From an uncultured Collinsella sp. (GTDB lineage: Bacteria; Actinomycetota; Coriobacteriia; Coriobacteriales; Coriobacteriaceae): a stretch of DNA of 8,788 bases. Numbering within the stretch: position 1 is the stretch's first letter; the number at the start of each line of letters is the position of its first letter. Position numbers and translations under genes: made by a program. This document shows, piece by piece, positions 1 to 6,576 of the stretch. The DNA is taken from contig URJD01000069.1 in the NCBI GenBank assembly GCA_900548075.1, forward strand, positions 1 through 8,788, given 5' to 3'. Below the pieces are notes generated by a model that saw only the letters and a program-made list of their open reading frames with translations, ran no database searches and was not told the DNA's origin.

Positions 1-17
1 GGTGGGGTGGGGGAAGG

Positions 18-47
18 GGTGGGGAAAGGTGTTGAAAAATGGGGCGG
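18..47 (+). promoter_or_regulatory. MraZ-binding repeats (three 10-bp units)
   Basis: Three consecutive 10-bp units are seen at 18-27 (GGTGGGGAAA), 28-37 (GGTGTTGAAA) and 38-47 (AATGGGGCGG), so that the TGGGG or TGTTG core recurs at 20, 30 and 40. MraZ regulators are known to bind such direct repeats (TGGGN cores spaced by 5 bp in E. coli) just upstream of mraZ. Further TGGGG cores at 3 and 8 are out of register. The second unit is degenerate, apparently because it also forms the -35 element. Binding by the MraZ encoded at 128 is inferred from position and pattern. Confidence 0.7.
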
Positions 48-60
48 TTCCCCATATTAT
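32..60 (+). promoter_or_regulatory. Main promoter of the mraZ/dcw operon
   Basis: A -35 box TTGAAA (32-37) and a -10 box TATTAT (55-60) are separated by exactly 17 bp, close to the housekeeping sigma-70/sigma-A consensus and conspicuous in GC-rich DNA. Transcription would start near 67, giving a leader of about 60 nt. The -35 lies in the second MraZ repeat and the third repeat fills the spacer, so a bound MraZ would compete directly with RNA polymerase. This is the only convincing promoter upstream of mraZ in the window. Confidence 0.75.
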
Positions 61-127
61 TAATGACGTCGACAGGCGGGGTGGTTCCCGCGTACGTGCC
101 ATCTGAGTAACCGAGGGGAGGGCGCAC

Positions 128-562
128 ATGGGAATGACTGGTGCATACGAGCGCAATCTCGATGCGAAAGGTCGTCTGTCCCTGCCTGCACCCCTTCGCG
201 AGGAGCTTGGAGAGCACGTTCGCGTGTTTAAAGCCCTGGATGTCGATGCTCTGTACGTGTTCTCTGCCGAGGCCTTCGATAAGTGGGTCGAAGGACTCTT
301 CGCGGGTCGTGAGGGCCACGAGGGTTTTAACCCGCGTGACATTAATGACCAGAAGCTCATGAGGGCGATCAACAAGCGCACCACGTCGATGGACGTGGAC
401 AGCGCCGGTCGTATCGGTCTTTCCGAGTCTCTCCGCAAGCAGGCGAACCTCGACCGCGAGGTCACGGTTGTGGGCAACTACGACCACCTTGAGGTTTGGG
501 ATCGCGTCGCGGCCGATGAGGACGATGACGATGAGGCCCTGTTGGACCTCTTCTTCTCGTAA
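128..562 (+). CDS. mraZ: Transcriptional regulator MraZ
   Basis: MraZ is the DNA-binding regulator that opens most dcw clusters and controls its own operon, acting as a ring-shaped oligomer on the nucleoid. The 144-residue length is normal. It carries two SpoVT/AbrB-type half-domains, each with the DxxxR signature: DAKGR at 12-16 (within NLDAKGRLSLP) and DSAGR at 91-95. The C-terminus is unusual: an acidic run at 130-136 (DEDDDDE) followed by the hydrophobic ending ALLDLFFS. The ATG at 128 is chosen because the ribosome binding site GGGGAGGG (115-122) ends 5 nt upstream; the in-frame ATG at 134 would fit the protein family but is farther from it. The gene lies directly behind a promoter overlapping MraZ-type repeats, and rsmH follows after 20 bp. 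Confidence 0.97.
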   Translation: MGMTGAYERNLDAKGRLSLPAPLREELGEHVRVFKALDVDALYVFSAEAFDKWVEGLFAGREGHEGFNPRDINDQKLMRAINKRTTSMDVDSAGRIGLSESLRKQANLDREVTVVGNYDHLEVWDRVAADEDDDDEALLDLFFS

Positions 563-582
563 GGGCAAGGCACGGGTAACGG

Positions 583-1548
583 ATGGAGCGTGGGATCTTG
601 ACACAAGAATATCGGCATGAACCTGTCATGCTCGGCGAAGTGCTTGAGTCGCTGCGGCTAAGGAGCGGCTCCGTTGTCTGCGATTGCACCCTTGGCGGTG
701 CCGGCCATTCGGTAAAGATGGCCGCGCAGGTGGGGGAGACGGGCCTTTTGCTCGGCGTCGATCAGGACGACATGGCCCTCGAGGCCGCTGGCGCCCGTCT
801 GGACCGCGAGGTTCCCGGCGTTCCGCACCAGCTGCTGAAGGGCAACTTCGGCGACTTGGACGAGCTGCTTTGCTCGGCCGAGGTGCCCGGGGTCGATGGC
901 TTCCTGTTCGATTTGGGCGTTTCGTCACCGCAACTCGATATCCCTGGCAGGGGCTTTTCGTATAACGAGGACGCCCCATTGGACATGCGGATGGATCCGG
1001 GTAATAACACCTTAAACGCAGCTGAGGTCATCAACACCTATAACGAACACGACCTCGCCCGGATTCTACGCGTCTACGGCGAAGAGAAGTTCGCCTCGCA
1101 GATCGCGCGCGAGATCGTGCGCCGCCGCGAACAAGAACCGATCGAAACCACCGGCCAATTTGTCGAGATCATCAAGGCGGGTATCCCGGCTGCCGCTCGT
1201 CGGCATGGCGGACACCCGGCCAAGAAAAGTTTCCAGGCCATTCGCATCGAGGTCAATCACGAGCTCGATGTGCTCGAACGAGGGCTTGATGCCGCCACCA
1301 GGTGGCTCAACCCGGGCGGACGTATCTGCGTCATTTCGTATCACTCGCTCGAGGACCGTATCGTAAAGAACCACTTTAAGGAGATGAGCCAGGGGTGCAC
1401 GTGTCCGCCGGAGATTCCGGTGTGCGTGTGCGGCAACGTGCCGATACTCAAGGTCATCACCCGCAAACCCTTGGTTGCCCAGCCTGATGAGGTTGAGCGC
1501 AACCCTCGGGCGAGATCAGCCAAAATCCGCGTGGCGGAGCGCTTGTAG
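583..1548 (+). CDS. rsmH: 16S rRNA (cytosine-1402 N4)-methyltransferase RsmH
   Basis: RsmH (formerly MraW) uses S-adenosylmethionine to methylate N4 of C1402 in the decoding centre of 16S rRNA in the cytoplasm. Seen in the 321 residues are the SAM-binding loop DCTLGGAGHS (34-43), the acidic VDQDD (59-63), the family signature DLGVSSPQLD (110-119), RGFSY and PLDMRMD (123-138), ISYHSLEDR (251-259), and a C-terminal Cys-rich segment CTCPP...CVCG with C272, C274, C281 and C283, followed by RNPRARSAKIR (307-317). The start is uncertain. ATG 583 has only a weak AAGG 12 nt upstream. A TTG at 598, with GGAG 9 nt upstream, would give MTQEYRHEPVML, which matches the usual start distance of the family better. 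It is probably co-transcribed with mraZ. Confidence 0.96.
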   Translation: MERGILTQEYRHEPVMLGEVLESLRLRSGSVVCDCTLGGAGHSVKMAAQVGETGLLLGVDQDDMALEAAGARLDREVPGVPHQLLKGNFGDLDELLCSAEVPGVDGFLFDLGVSSPQLDIPGRGFSYNEDAPLDMRMDPGNNTLNAAEVINTYNEHDLARILRVYGEEKFASQIAREIVRRREQEPIETTGQFVEIIKAGIPAAARRHGGHPAKKSFQAIRIEVNHELDVLERGLDAATRWLNPGGRICVISYHSLEDRIVKNHFKEMSQGCTCPPEIPVCVCGNVPILKVITRKPLVAQPDEVERNPRARSAKIRVAERL

Positions 1549-1638
1549 CGTTACGCGCGCGATATTGGACCTCCCGCTCGCACCATAAACGAAGCTTAAA
1601 CACACTACCAATGTACTCGGGATGGGAGGCGGCATATC

Positions 1639-2109
1639 ATGGGCTACAACACTTCAAGCGCAGCACTCGCCTATGATATGAACGCCATGCCCGCCTATCG
1701 TGAGACGCCGCAGGCCCCCGTTGCTCCCCGTGAGCAGCGCACGCCGCGCTTTGATGTCTACACGGGCGCGGGCCGTCAGGCAAACCAGGCGGTAAGCCCG
1801 GTTTTCATGAGCGTTCTTAAAACGTTTTGCATCATTGCGGCTATCTTCATGACGATCGGTGTCGCCCGCGTGGCGCTCGCCGGCGTTACGGCCCAGGTGC
1901 TCAACAGCAACGCCGAGCTTACCAACACGCTCGAAAAGGCGACCGATGAGAGCTCCGACCTGGAGGTCATGCATTCGGTCTATGGCGCCGACACGCGCAT
2001 TCGCGACCTTGCGGGCGCTTATGGCATGGTGGAGCCCAGCGAGAGCGTTACACTTGACTTTTCGCAGGATGCAGCCGCGGGCGCCAACGCGACCGCGACC
2101 GCTCAGTAG
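1639..2109 (+). CDS. ftsL: FtsL-like bitopic divisome protein
   Basis: FtsL is a small single-pass membrane protein that, with FtsB/DivIC and FtsQ/DivIB, activates FtsW-FtsI at the septum. This 156-residue protein fits by topology and position rather than by strong sequence identity. It has a cytoplasmic Pro/Arg-containing tail (1-52), one membrane helix (about 54-80, with FCIIAAIF and MTIGVARVALA), a probable extracytoplasmic coiled coil (about 83-118), then IRDLAGAYGMVEP (121-133), which resembles the 'ARERLGM-x-P' ending common in FtsL/DivIC proteins. An Ala/Thr-rich tail (145-156) ends it. The ATG is preceded by GGGAGG (1624-1629), 9 nt away. It sits between rsmH and ftsI, the usual ftsL slot. 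A generic septum-formation-initiator/DivIC label is the main alternative. Confidence 0.75.
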   Translation: MGYNTSSAALAYDMNAMPAYRETPQAPVAPREQRTPRFDVYTGAGRQANQAVSPVFMSVLKTFCIIAAIFMTIGVARVALAGVTAQVLNSNAELTNTLEKATDESSDLEVMHSVYGADTRIRDLAGAYGMVEPSESVTLDFSQDAAAGANATATAQ

Positions 2110-2126
2110 CAAGACGGTAGCTGAGT

Positions 2127-3992
2127 ATGACAAATGACTATCGCCGCGGTTCCGATGGGGGCCGCGGTTCTGGACGTCCCTCGTCGCGGGGACGTTCTGG
2201 TTATCAAGGAACGGGTCGGCAATCTTACAACGCCGGGCAGTCCCGTGGCAACGACCCGGCGTCGCGACTTCGCGGCTCGGGCGGCCCTCAAGTGCATAAC
2301 ACCAGGTCGCGCAAGAGTTCGTCGACCGAATGGCTCACAGGCGCGCCTCTGCCTCGCCGCAAAGCCGTCATGAGCCTCATCGGGCTTGGCTTGGGCTTGG
2401 GCGTCTTTCGCCTTGCCGACTATCAAATTGTCGAAGCCGATAAACTGCGCGAGCGTGCCGATGCGCGCCGCCTGCTTGCGCAGACCCTCTATGCCAAACG
2501 CGGCACCATCTACGACCGCAACGGTAACGTGCTGGCGTCGTCGGTCGAATGTCGCAACATCGCCGTGAACCCGCAGCTTGTCGAGGATGTTGACAAGACG
2601 GTGTCGGCGCTGGTCAAGGCAACTGGAATCGATAAAAAGACCTGTCGCAAGCTCGTTGAGTCCGATGGAACCTGGGTGTATATCAAGCGCCAGGTGGACG
2701 AAGACGATGTTGCGGCGCTGGAGAAGAAGAACCTGCCCGGCGTGCTTTTTGAGCAGGCCATGAAGCGCGTATATCCATATGGCAATCTGGCATCGCAGGT
2801 GCTGGGTGTAGTGAATGTAGACAACGACGGCTTGACGGGCCTCGAAAAGCAGTACAACAAGCTTCTGACCGGCACGAACGGTTCTCTCGTACGCGAGCGT
2901 GCGAGGGACGGCAGCTATATCGCGGGCGGTGCCTATAAAAAGGTGGCTGCGGTCGACGGCGTTGATATCGTGACGACGCTCGACGTCAATATCCAGCGTG
3001 CGGCCGAGGATGCCCTGGCAGAGGCAGTTGAGAAGACTAAGGCCAAGAACGGCTCGGCGCTGGTCACCGATCCTACGACAGGCGAGATCTTGGCAGCCTG
3101 CTCGTATCCGACCTACGACCAGACCGATCTGGAAAACGCCAAGACCGAGGATATGAACCTGCGCCTGGTCACCGACGCCTACGAGCCCGGCTCGGTCTTT
3201 AAGACGCTCGTGGCGGGCGCCGGCTTCGACTTGGGTGTCGTGCGGTCGAGTACGTCGTTTGAGGTGCCGGCGAGCATCAAGGTGGGCGACGATACCGTCA
3301 CCGATGCCGACAAGCGCGACTACGCCATGACCATGGATGTGCGCGAAATGATGCGCCGTTCGTCCAACGTGGGATTTGTCCTGGTGGGGCGCAAGATCGG
3401 TGCCGACGACTTTGCTGCCTATGTGGACAAGTGGGGCATCGGTCACAGCTCTGGTGTCGATTTTCCGGGCGAGAGCCTGGGCATCGTCAAGGAGCGTGAC
3501 CAGTATGACGGCGCCACTCTGGGATCGATGAGCTTTGGACAGGCGCTGTCTGTCTCGCCGATTGAGGTCGCACGTGCCGTGGGCGGCATCGCCAACGGCG
3601 GAGTGATGATGACCCCGCACTTCTATAAGTCCAGCAAAGGCGACGAGAAGGACTGGGGCGAAGGCGAGCGCGCGATTTCGGAGGACGCCGCATCCCAGGT
3701 GACATCGTGCATGCAGACGGTCGTGTCCGAGGGAACGGGCGTTGGCGGCGCGGTTGACGGCTATGACGTGGCGGGTAAGACCGGTACGGCCGAACGAGCC
3801 GACGAGAACGGCGGCTACCTCAAGGAGAACTACATGTCGTCCTTTATGGGCTTTGCACCGGCACAATCGCCCAAGGTGCTGTGCTATATCACGCTCGACG
3901 GAACGCCGAGCGGCTCGGATGCCGCTGCGGTGCCGTTCCAGTCCATTATGGCCAACGCGCTCGACGTGCTGGGTATCCCGCACACGAAGTAG
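2127..3992 (+). CDS. ftsI: Septal class B penicillin-binding protein FtsI (PBP2/PBP3 type)
   Basis: This is the D,D-transpeptidase that cross-links septal peptidoglycan outside the membrane, partnered with FtsW. In 621 residues: a long Arg/Gly/Ser-rich cytoplasmic tail (1-79), one membrane anchor (about 80-97), the class B pedestal beginning at GTIYDRNG (126-133) and including GLTGLEKQYN (235-244), then the transpeptidase domain with all three active-site motifs: SVFK (S356 nucleophile, K359), SSN (412-414) and KTGT (551-554). The protein ends right after the catalytic domain, without PASTA repeats. The start lies 17 bp after the ftsL-like gene with only a weak ribosome binding site, which suggests coupled translation. 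A role in division rather than elongation is inferred from its place in the cluster. A long antisense reading frame over it is a coding shadow. Confidence 0.96.
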   Translation: MTNDYRRGSDGGRGSGRPSSRGRSGYQGTGRQSYNAGQSRGNDPASRLRGSGGPQVHNTRSRKSSSTEWLTGAPLPRRKAVMSLIGLGLGLGVFRLADYQIVEADKLRERADARRLLAQTLYAKRGTIYDRNGNVLASSVECRNIAVNPQLVEDVDKTVSALVKATGIDKKTCRKLVESDGTWVYIKRQVDEDDVAALEKKNLPGVLFEQAMKRVYPYGNLASQVLGVVNVDNDGLTGLEKQYNKLLTGTNGSLVRERARDGSYIAGGAYKKVAAVDGVDIVTTLDVNIQRAAEDALAEAVEKTKAKNGSALVTDPTTGEILAACSYPTYDQTDLENAKTEDMNLRLVTDAYEPGSVFKTLVAGAGFDLGVVRSSTSFEVPASIKVGDDTVTDADKRDYAMTMDVREMMRRSSNVGFVLVGRKIGADDFAAYVDKWGIGHSSGVDFPGESLGIVKERDQYDGATLGSMSFGQALSVSPIEVARAVGGIANGGVMMTPHFYKSSKGDEKDWGEGERAISEDAASQVTSCMQTVVSEGTGVGGAVDGYDVAGKTGTAERADENGGYLKENYMSSFMGFAPAQSPKVLCYITLDGTPSGSDAAAVPFQSIMANALDVLGIPHTK

Positions 3993-4047
3993 GGGGTTAC
4001 AATCTTTGGGGCGTGGTTTGTTGTCCCATATGAGGGGTGTTCACATG

Positions 4048-4075
4048 CCCTGCACCACGCATGCGCGGTGCTGGG
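4048..4075. promoter_or_regulatory. Imperfect 28-bp palindrome upstream of murF (possible operator)
   Basis: Arms CCC-T-GCACC (4048-4056) and GGTGC-T-GGG (4067-4075) pair except for one T/T mismatch. Inside them, after an A/C mismatch, CGCATGCG (4058-4065) is itself a perfect palindrome, so the dyad covers 28 bp with 24 paired positions. It ends 1 bp before a TACAAT box and occupies the place of a -35 element. No T-run follows, so it is not an intrinsic terminator. A protein operator or an RNA hairpin in the ftsI-murF transcript are both possible; no regulator can be named. Confidence 0.45.
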
Positions 4076-4076
4076 A

Positions 4077-4082
4077 TACAAT
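4077..4082 (+). promoter_or_regulatory. Possible -10 box of an internal murF promoter
   Basis: TACAAT at 4077-4082 matches the -10 consensus at five of six positions and would start transcription near 4089, about 30 nt before the murF ATG. No recognisable -35 lies 16-18 bp upstream, and the upstream TG (4072-4073) is not in the extended -10 position, so any promoter here would be weak or activator-dependent. The 127-bp gap, large for this cluster, makes an internal promoter plausible. Confidence 0.3.
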
Positions 4083-4119
4083 ACGCCGATAGCATTATTA
4101 GGTTTACAGGGGAGCTGCA

Positions 4120-5544
4120 ATGATAGAGATCGCCGTCAACAACCTCGCGGCCGCAACAGGGGCCCGAACCGTGACGGGAGAAGCCGATCGGGTATGCCGC
4201 GGGTGCGTTATCGACTCGCGCCAGGTCGAGGAAGGGACGATTTTCGTCGCCTTTCCCGGTGAAAACGTCGACGGCAATGATTTTGCTTCCCGTGCCGTCC
4301 AGTCGGGCGCCGGCGCCGTCGTGATGACGCGTGAGCCCGAGGCCGAGCTGGTCTCGCTGGCGCAGGACAAGGGCTGTGCCATCTTGCTGACCGATGATCC
4401 CGAGGAGTTTCTGCTGCGTTTGGCGCACACGTACCGTCTGGAGCTTGGCTGCCTGGTCGTTGGTATTACCGGTTCCATCGGCAAGACGACGACCAAGGAC
4501 GTGCTCGCCGCCGTGCTCGCCAAGCGCTATCGTGTCTGGGCCACCAAGGGCAATTTCAATAACCTGATCGGCATGCCGCTCACGGTGCTTTCCGCTCCGG
4601 CCGATACCGAGGTCCTGGTGCTCGAGATGGGCATGAACCATTTCCACGAGATCGAGCGCCTGTCCCAGTCCGCCAATCCCAACCTTGCCATCGTGAGCAA
4701 GATCGGTACCTCTCACATCGGCATTTTGGGCAGCCGCGAGAACATCGCCCGCGCTAAGGCCGAGATTGTCCAGGGTATGTGCGCCGCCGGCGACTTCTTA
4801 CCGCTGCTGGTTTTGGGCGGCGAGGACGACTTTACGCCGTTCATTCGCGATACGTTCGCCCAGCCTGCTGGTATCGACGTGATGCTGGCCGGCGTCTCGG
4901 ACGATGATGAGGTCCGTGCCCGCGACATTCGAGTTGATGACGAGGGCCGTCCGGTCTTTACTCTCGATTTTGGCCAGGGTGAGACAATCGATACCATGCT
5001 TGCCATCCCCGGCGTGCAGTCCGTTCCTAATGCCGTTAAGGCCGCCGCGGTTGCCTATCGCCTGGGCGTGACGCCCGAGCAGATCGATACTGCCTTTAGG
5101 GGCCTCACGATCACCGGTCACCGCCAGGAGATTAAGCGCGCCAAGAGCGGTGCCCGCGTCATTGACGATTCCTATAACGCCAGCGCCGAATCCATGGCTG
5201 CTGGCCTCGATCTACTGTGTTCGCTTTCCTGCAGGGGGTCTCGCATGGCGATCTTGGGCGAGATGGGCGAGATGGGCGATGAGGCTCCTCGCATGCATGA
5301 ACTCGTGGGCGCCTATGCCGCCGCCAAGAAGCTCGACATGCTGGCGTGCGTGGGTGGTGAGCTGGCCCAGCTTATGGCCGATGCCGCGCGCATGATGGGC
5401 ATGGACGAGGACCGCATCCAGGTGTTCTCCGATTATCAGCAGGTGCTCGACCGCATGGGCGGCGCGCTTGAAAAACATGATGTTGTACTGGTCAAGGGTT
5501 CCCGCTTTGTTGAGCTCGACCGCTTTGTGGAAGGTGTGTGCTAG
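4120..5544 (+). CDS. murF: UDP-N-acetylmuramoyl-tripeptide--D-alanyl-D-alanine ligase MurF
   Basis: MurF adds D-Ala-D-Ala to UDP-MurNAc-tripeptide with ATP, the last cytoplasmic step of the nucleotide precursor. At 474 residues its length is normal. It shows the three Mur-ligase domains: N-terminal UDP-binding domain with CVIDSRQVEEGTIFVAFPGE (29-48), ATPase domain with P-loop GITGSIGKTTTK (115-126), the MurF-typical NFNNLIGMP (145-153), LEMGMNHFHEI (168-178) and the AKAEI segment whose K213 aligns with the carbamoylated lysine of Mur ligases, then the C-terminal domain with IDDSYNAS (348-355) and VLVKGSR (456-462). NAS-A replaces the more common NANP after DDSYNA. NFNNLIG and the EMGM motif separate it from MurE and MurC. 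AGGGGAG (4108-4114) ends 5 nt before the ATG. It directly follows ftsI, where murE is usually found. Confidence 0.97.
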   Translation: MIEIAVNNLAAATGARTVTGEADRVCRGCVIDSRQVEEGTIFVAFPGENVDGNDFASRAVQSGAGAVVMTREPEAELVSLAQDKGCAILLTDDPEEFLLRLAHTYRLELGCLVVGITGSIGKTTTKDVLAAVLAKRYRVWATKGNFNNLIGMPLTVLSAPADTEVLVLEMGMNHFHEIERLSQSANPNLAIVSKIGTSHIGILGSRENIARAKAEIVQGMCAAGDFLPLLVLGGEDDFTPFIRDTFAQPAGIDVMLAGVSDDDEVRARDIRVDDEGRPVFTLDFGQGETIDTMLAIPGVQSVPNAVKAAAVAYRLGVTPEQIDTAFRGLTITGHRQEIKRAKSGARVIDDSYNASAESMAAGLDLLCSLSCRGSRMAILGEMGEMGDEAPRMHELVGAYAAAKKLDMLACVGGELAQLMADAARMMGMDEDRIQVFSDYQQVLDRMGGALEKHDVVLVKGSRFVELDRFVEGVC

Positions 5545-5547
5545 CCC

Positions 5548-6567
5548 ATGTTCGGCAATCCTTCGTATCCAACGTATCAGGCTTTTTTGGGGCTTGGTAT
5601 CGCCGCCGCCATTGCGCTGCTGCTCATGCCGTGGTGGATCAAGCTGCTCAAGGTCGAGGGTATCGGCCAGCAGGTTCGTGCCGACGGCCCCAAGCGTCAT
5701 TTGGTTAAGCAGGGAACGCCCACCATGGGTGGTGTTGTCATCCTCGTCGCGATCTCGCTGACCTGCCTGCTGATGGGCAAGCTCACCACCGAGCTCGTGC
5801 TCGTGCTCCTCGCCACGCTGGCGACCGGCGTGCTGGGCCTGATCGACGACCTGACCTCCGTTACGCATGGGCGCTCGCTCGGTCTGACGCCCCATGCCAA
5901 GATGATCGGCCTAACCATTATCTGTGTCACCTTTACGGTACTTGCCGTCAACTGGTGCGGCGTCGCCCCCGAGATTCGTTTTCCCGGTGGGTTGACGATC
6001 GACCTTGGCGTGCTTTCGACCACCATCTGCGGCTATTCGTTCCCGTGGCTCTATATTGTCTTTTGCTGGCTGATGATTGCCGGTCTTTCTAATGCCGTGA
6101 ACCTGACCGATGGCCTTGACGGTCTTGCTGGCGGCACCTCTATGATTGCCATGCTCGCCATGGCTGCCATGGCGTTTTTGCACGGAGACGTGAACCTGTC
6201 CATCTTCTGCACCGCGTGTGCCGGTGCCTGCTTGGGCTTTCTGTGGTTCAACTGCTATCCGGCGAGCATCTTTATGGGCGATACCGGCTCGCTTGCCCTG
6301 GGCGCCGCGTTTGCCTGCACGTCCATCATGACCAACACCGAGGTCGTTTCCCTCATCATCGGCGGCCTGTTTATCGTTGAGACCCTGTCAGTCATGATTC
6401 AGGTTGTCTACTTCCACTTTACGCACAAGCGCGTCTTCCTTATGGCGCCCATCCATCATCATTTCGAAAAGAAGGGCTGGGCCGAGACCAAGGTCGTCAT
6501 CCGTTTTTGGATTATCGCTGCGGCCTTTGGTGCCGTTGGCCTTGCTCTGTTCTTCCAGTTGGGATAG
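5548..6567 (+). CDS. mraY: Phospho-N-acetylmuramoyl-pentapeptide-transferase MraY
   Basis: MraY transfers phospho-MurNAc-pentapeptide from the UDP precursor to undecaprenyl phosphate, forming lipid I on the inner face of the membrane. The 339 residues are almost entirely membrane helices separated by the conserved cytoplasmic loops: KQGTPTMGG (54-62), LIDD with D100 and D101, NLTDGLDGLAGG (185-196) carrying D188 and D191, the magnesium-site motif FMGDTGSLA (242-250) with D245, and the PIHHHFEKKGW loop (301-311) with three histidines. All catalytic residues are present, so the enzyme should be active. The gene starts 3 bp after murF; the nearest purine-rich site (GGAAGG, 5529-5534) lies inside the end of murF and is rather far, which points to translational coupling. 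Confidence 0.98.
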   Translation: MFGNPSYPTYQAFLGLGIAAAIALLLMPWWIKLLKVEGIGQQVRADGPKRHLVKQGTPTMGGVVILVAISLTCLLMGKLTTELVLVLLATLATGVLGLIDDLTSVTHGRSLGLTPHAKMIGLTIICVTFTVLAVNWCGVAPEIRFPGGLTIDLGVLSTTICGYSFPWLYIVFCWLMIAGLSNAVNLTDGLDGLAGGTSMIAMLAMAAMAFLHGDVNLSIFCTACAGACLGFLWFNCYPASIFMGDTGSLALGAAFACTSIMTNTEVVSLIIGGLFIVETLSVMIQVVYFHFTHKRVFLMAPIHHHFEKKGWAETKVVIRFWIIAAAFGAVGLALFFQLG

Positions 6568-6576
6568 TGGTCTTTC

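Noticed and set aside
1549..1638. A promoter or terminator between rsmH and the ftsL-like gene
   Set aside because: TTGGAC (1565-1570) has no -10 box at 16-18 bp, and there is no stem followed by a T-run. I see only the ribosome binding site GGGAGG in this 90-bp gap.
2103..3983. A 626-residue open frame on the minus strand covering all of ftsI
   Set aside because: It lies opposite a gene with intact active-site motifs, its translation is rich in Arg, His and Gln without any recognisable domain, and long antisense frames are expected opposite GC-rich, codon-biased genes.
3998..4003. A second TACAAT box right after the ftsI stop
   Set aside because: No -35-like sequence lies at a suitable distance, and it is more than 110 bp from murF.
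4048..4082. Intrinsic terminator after ftsI
   Set aside because: The stem is followed by GATACAATACG, with no T-run, and a functionally linked gene in the same direction follows closely.
5260..5277. Tandem 9-bp repeat (GAGATGGGC twice) in murF
   Set aside because: It encodes the EMGEMG part of the LGEMGEMGDE loop, a conserved MurF region, and two copies are not enough to suggest a slippage switch.
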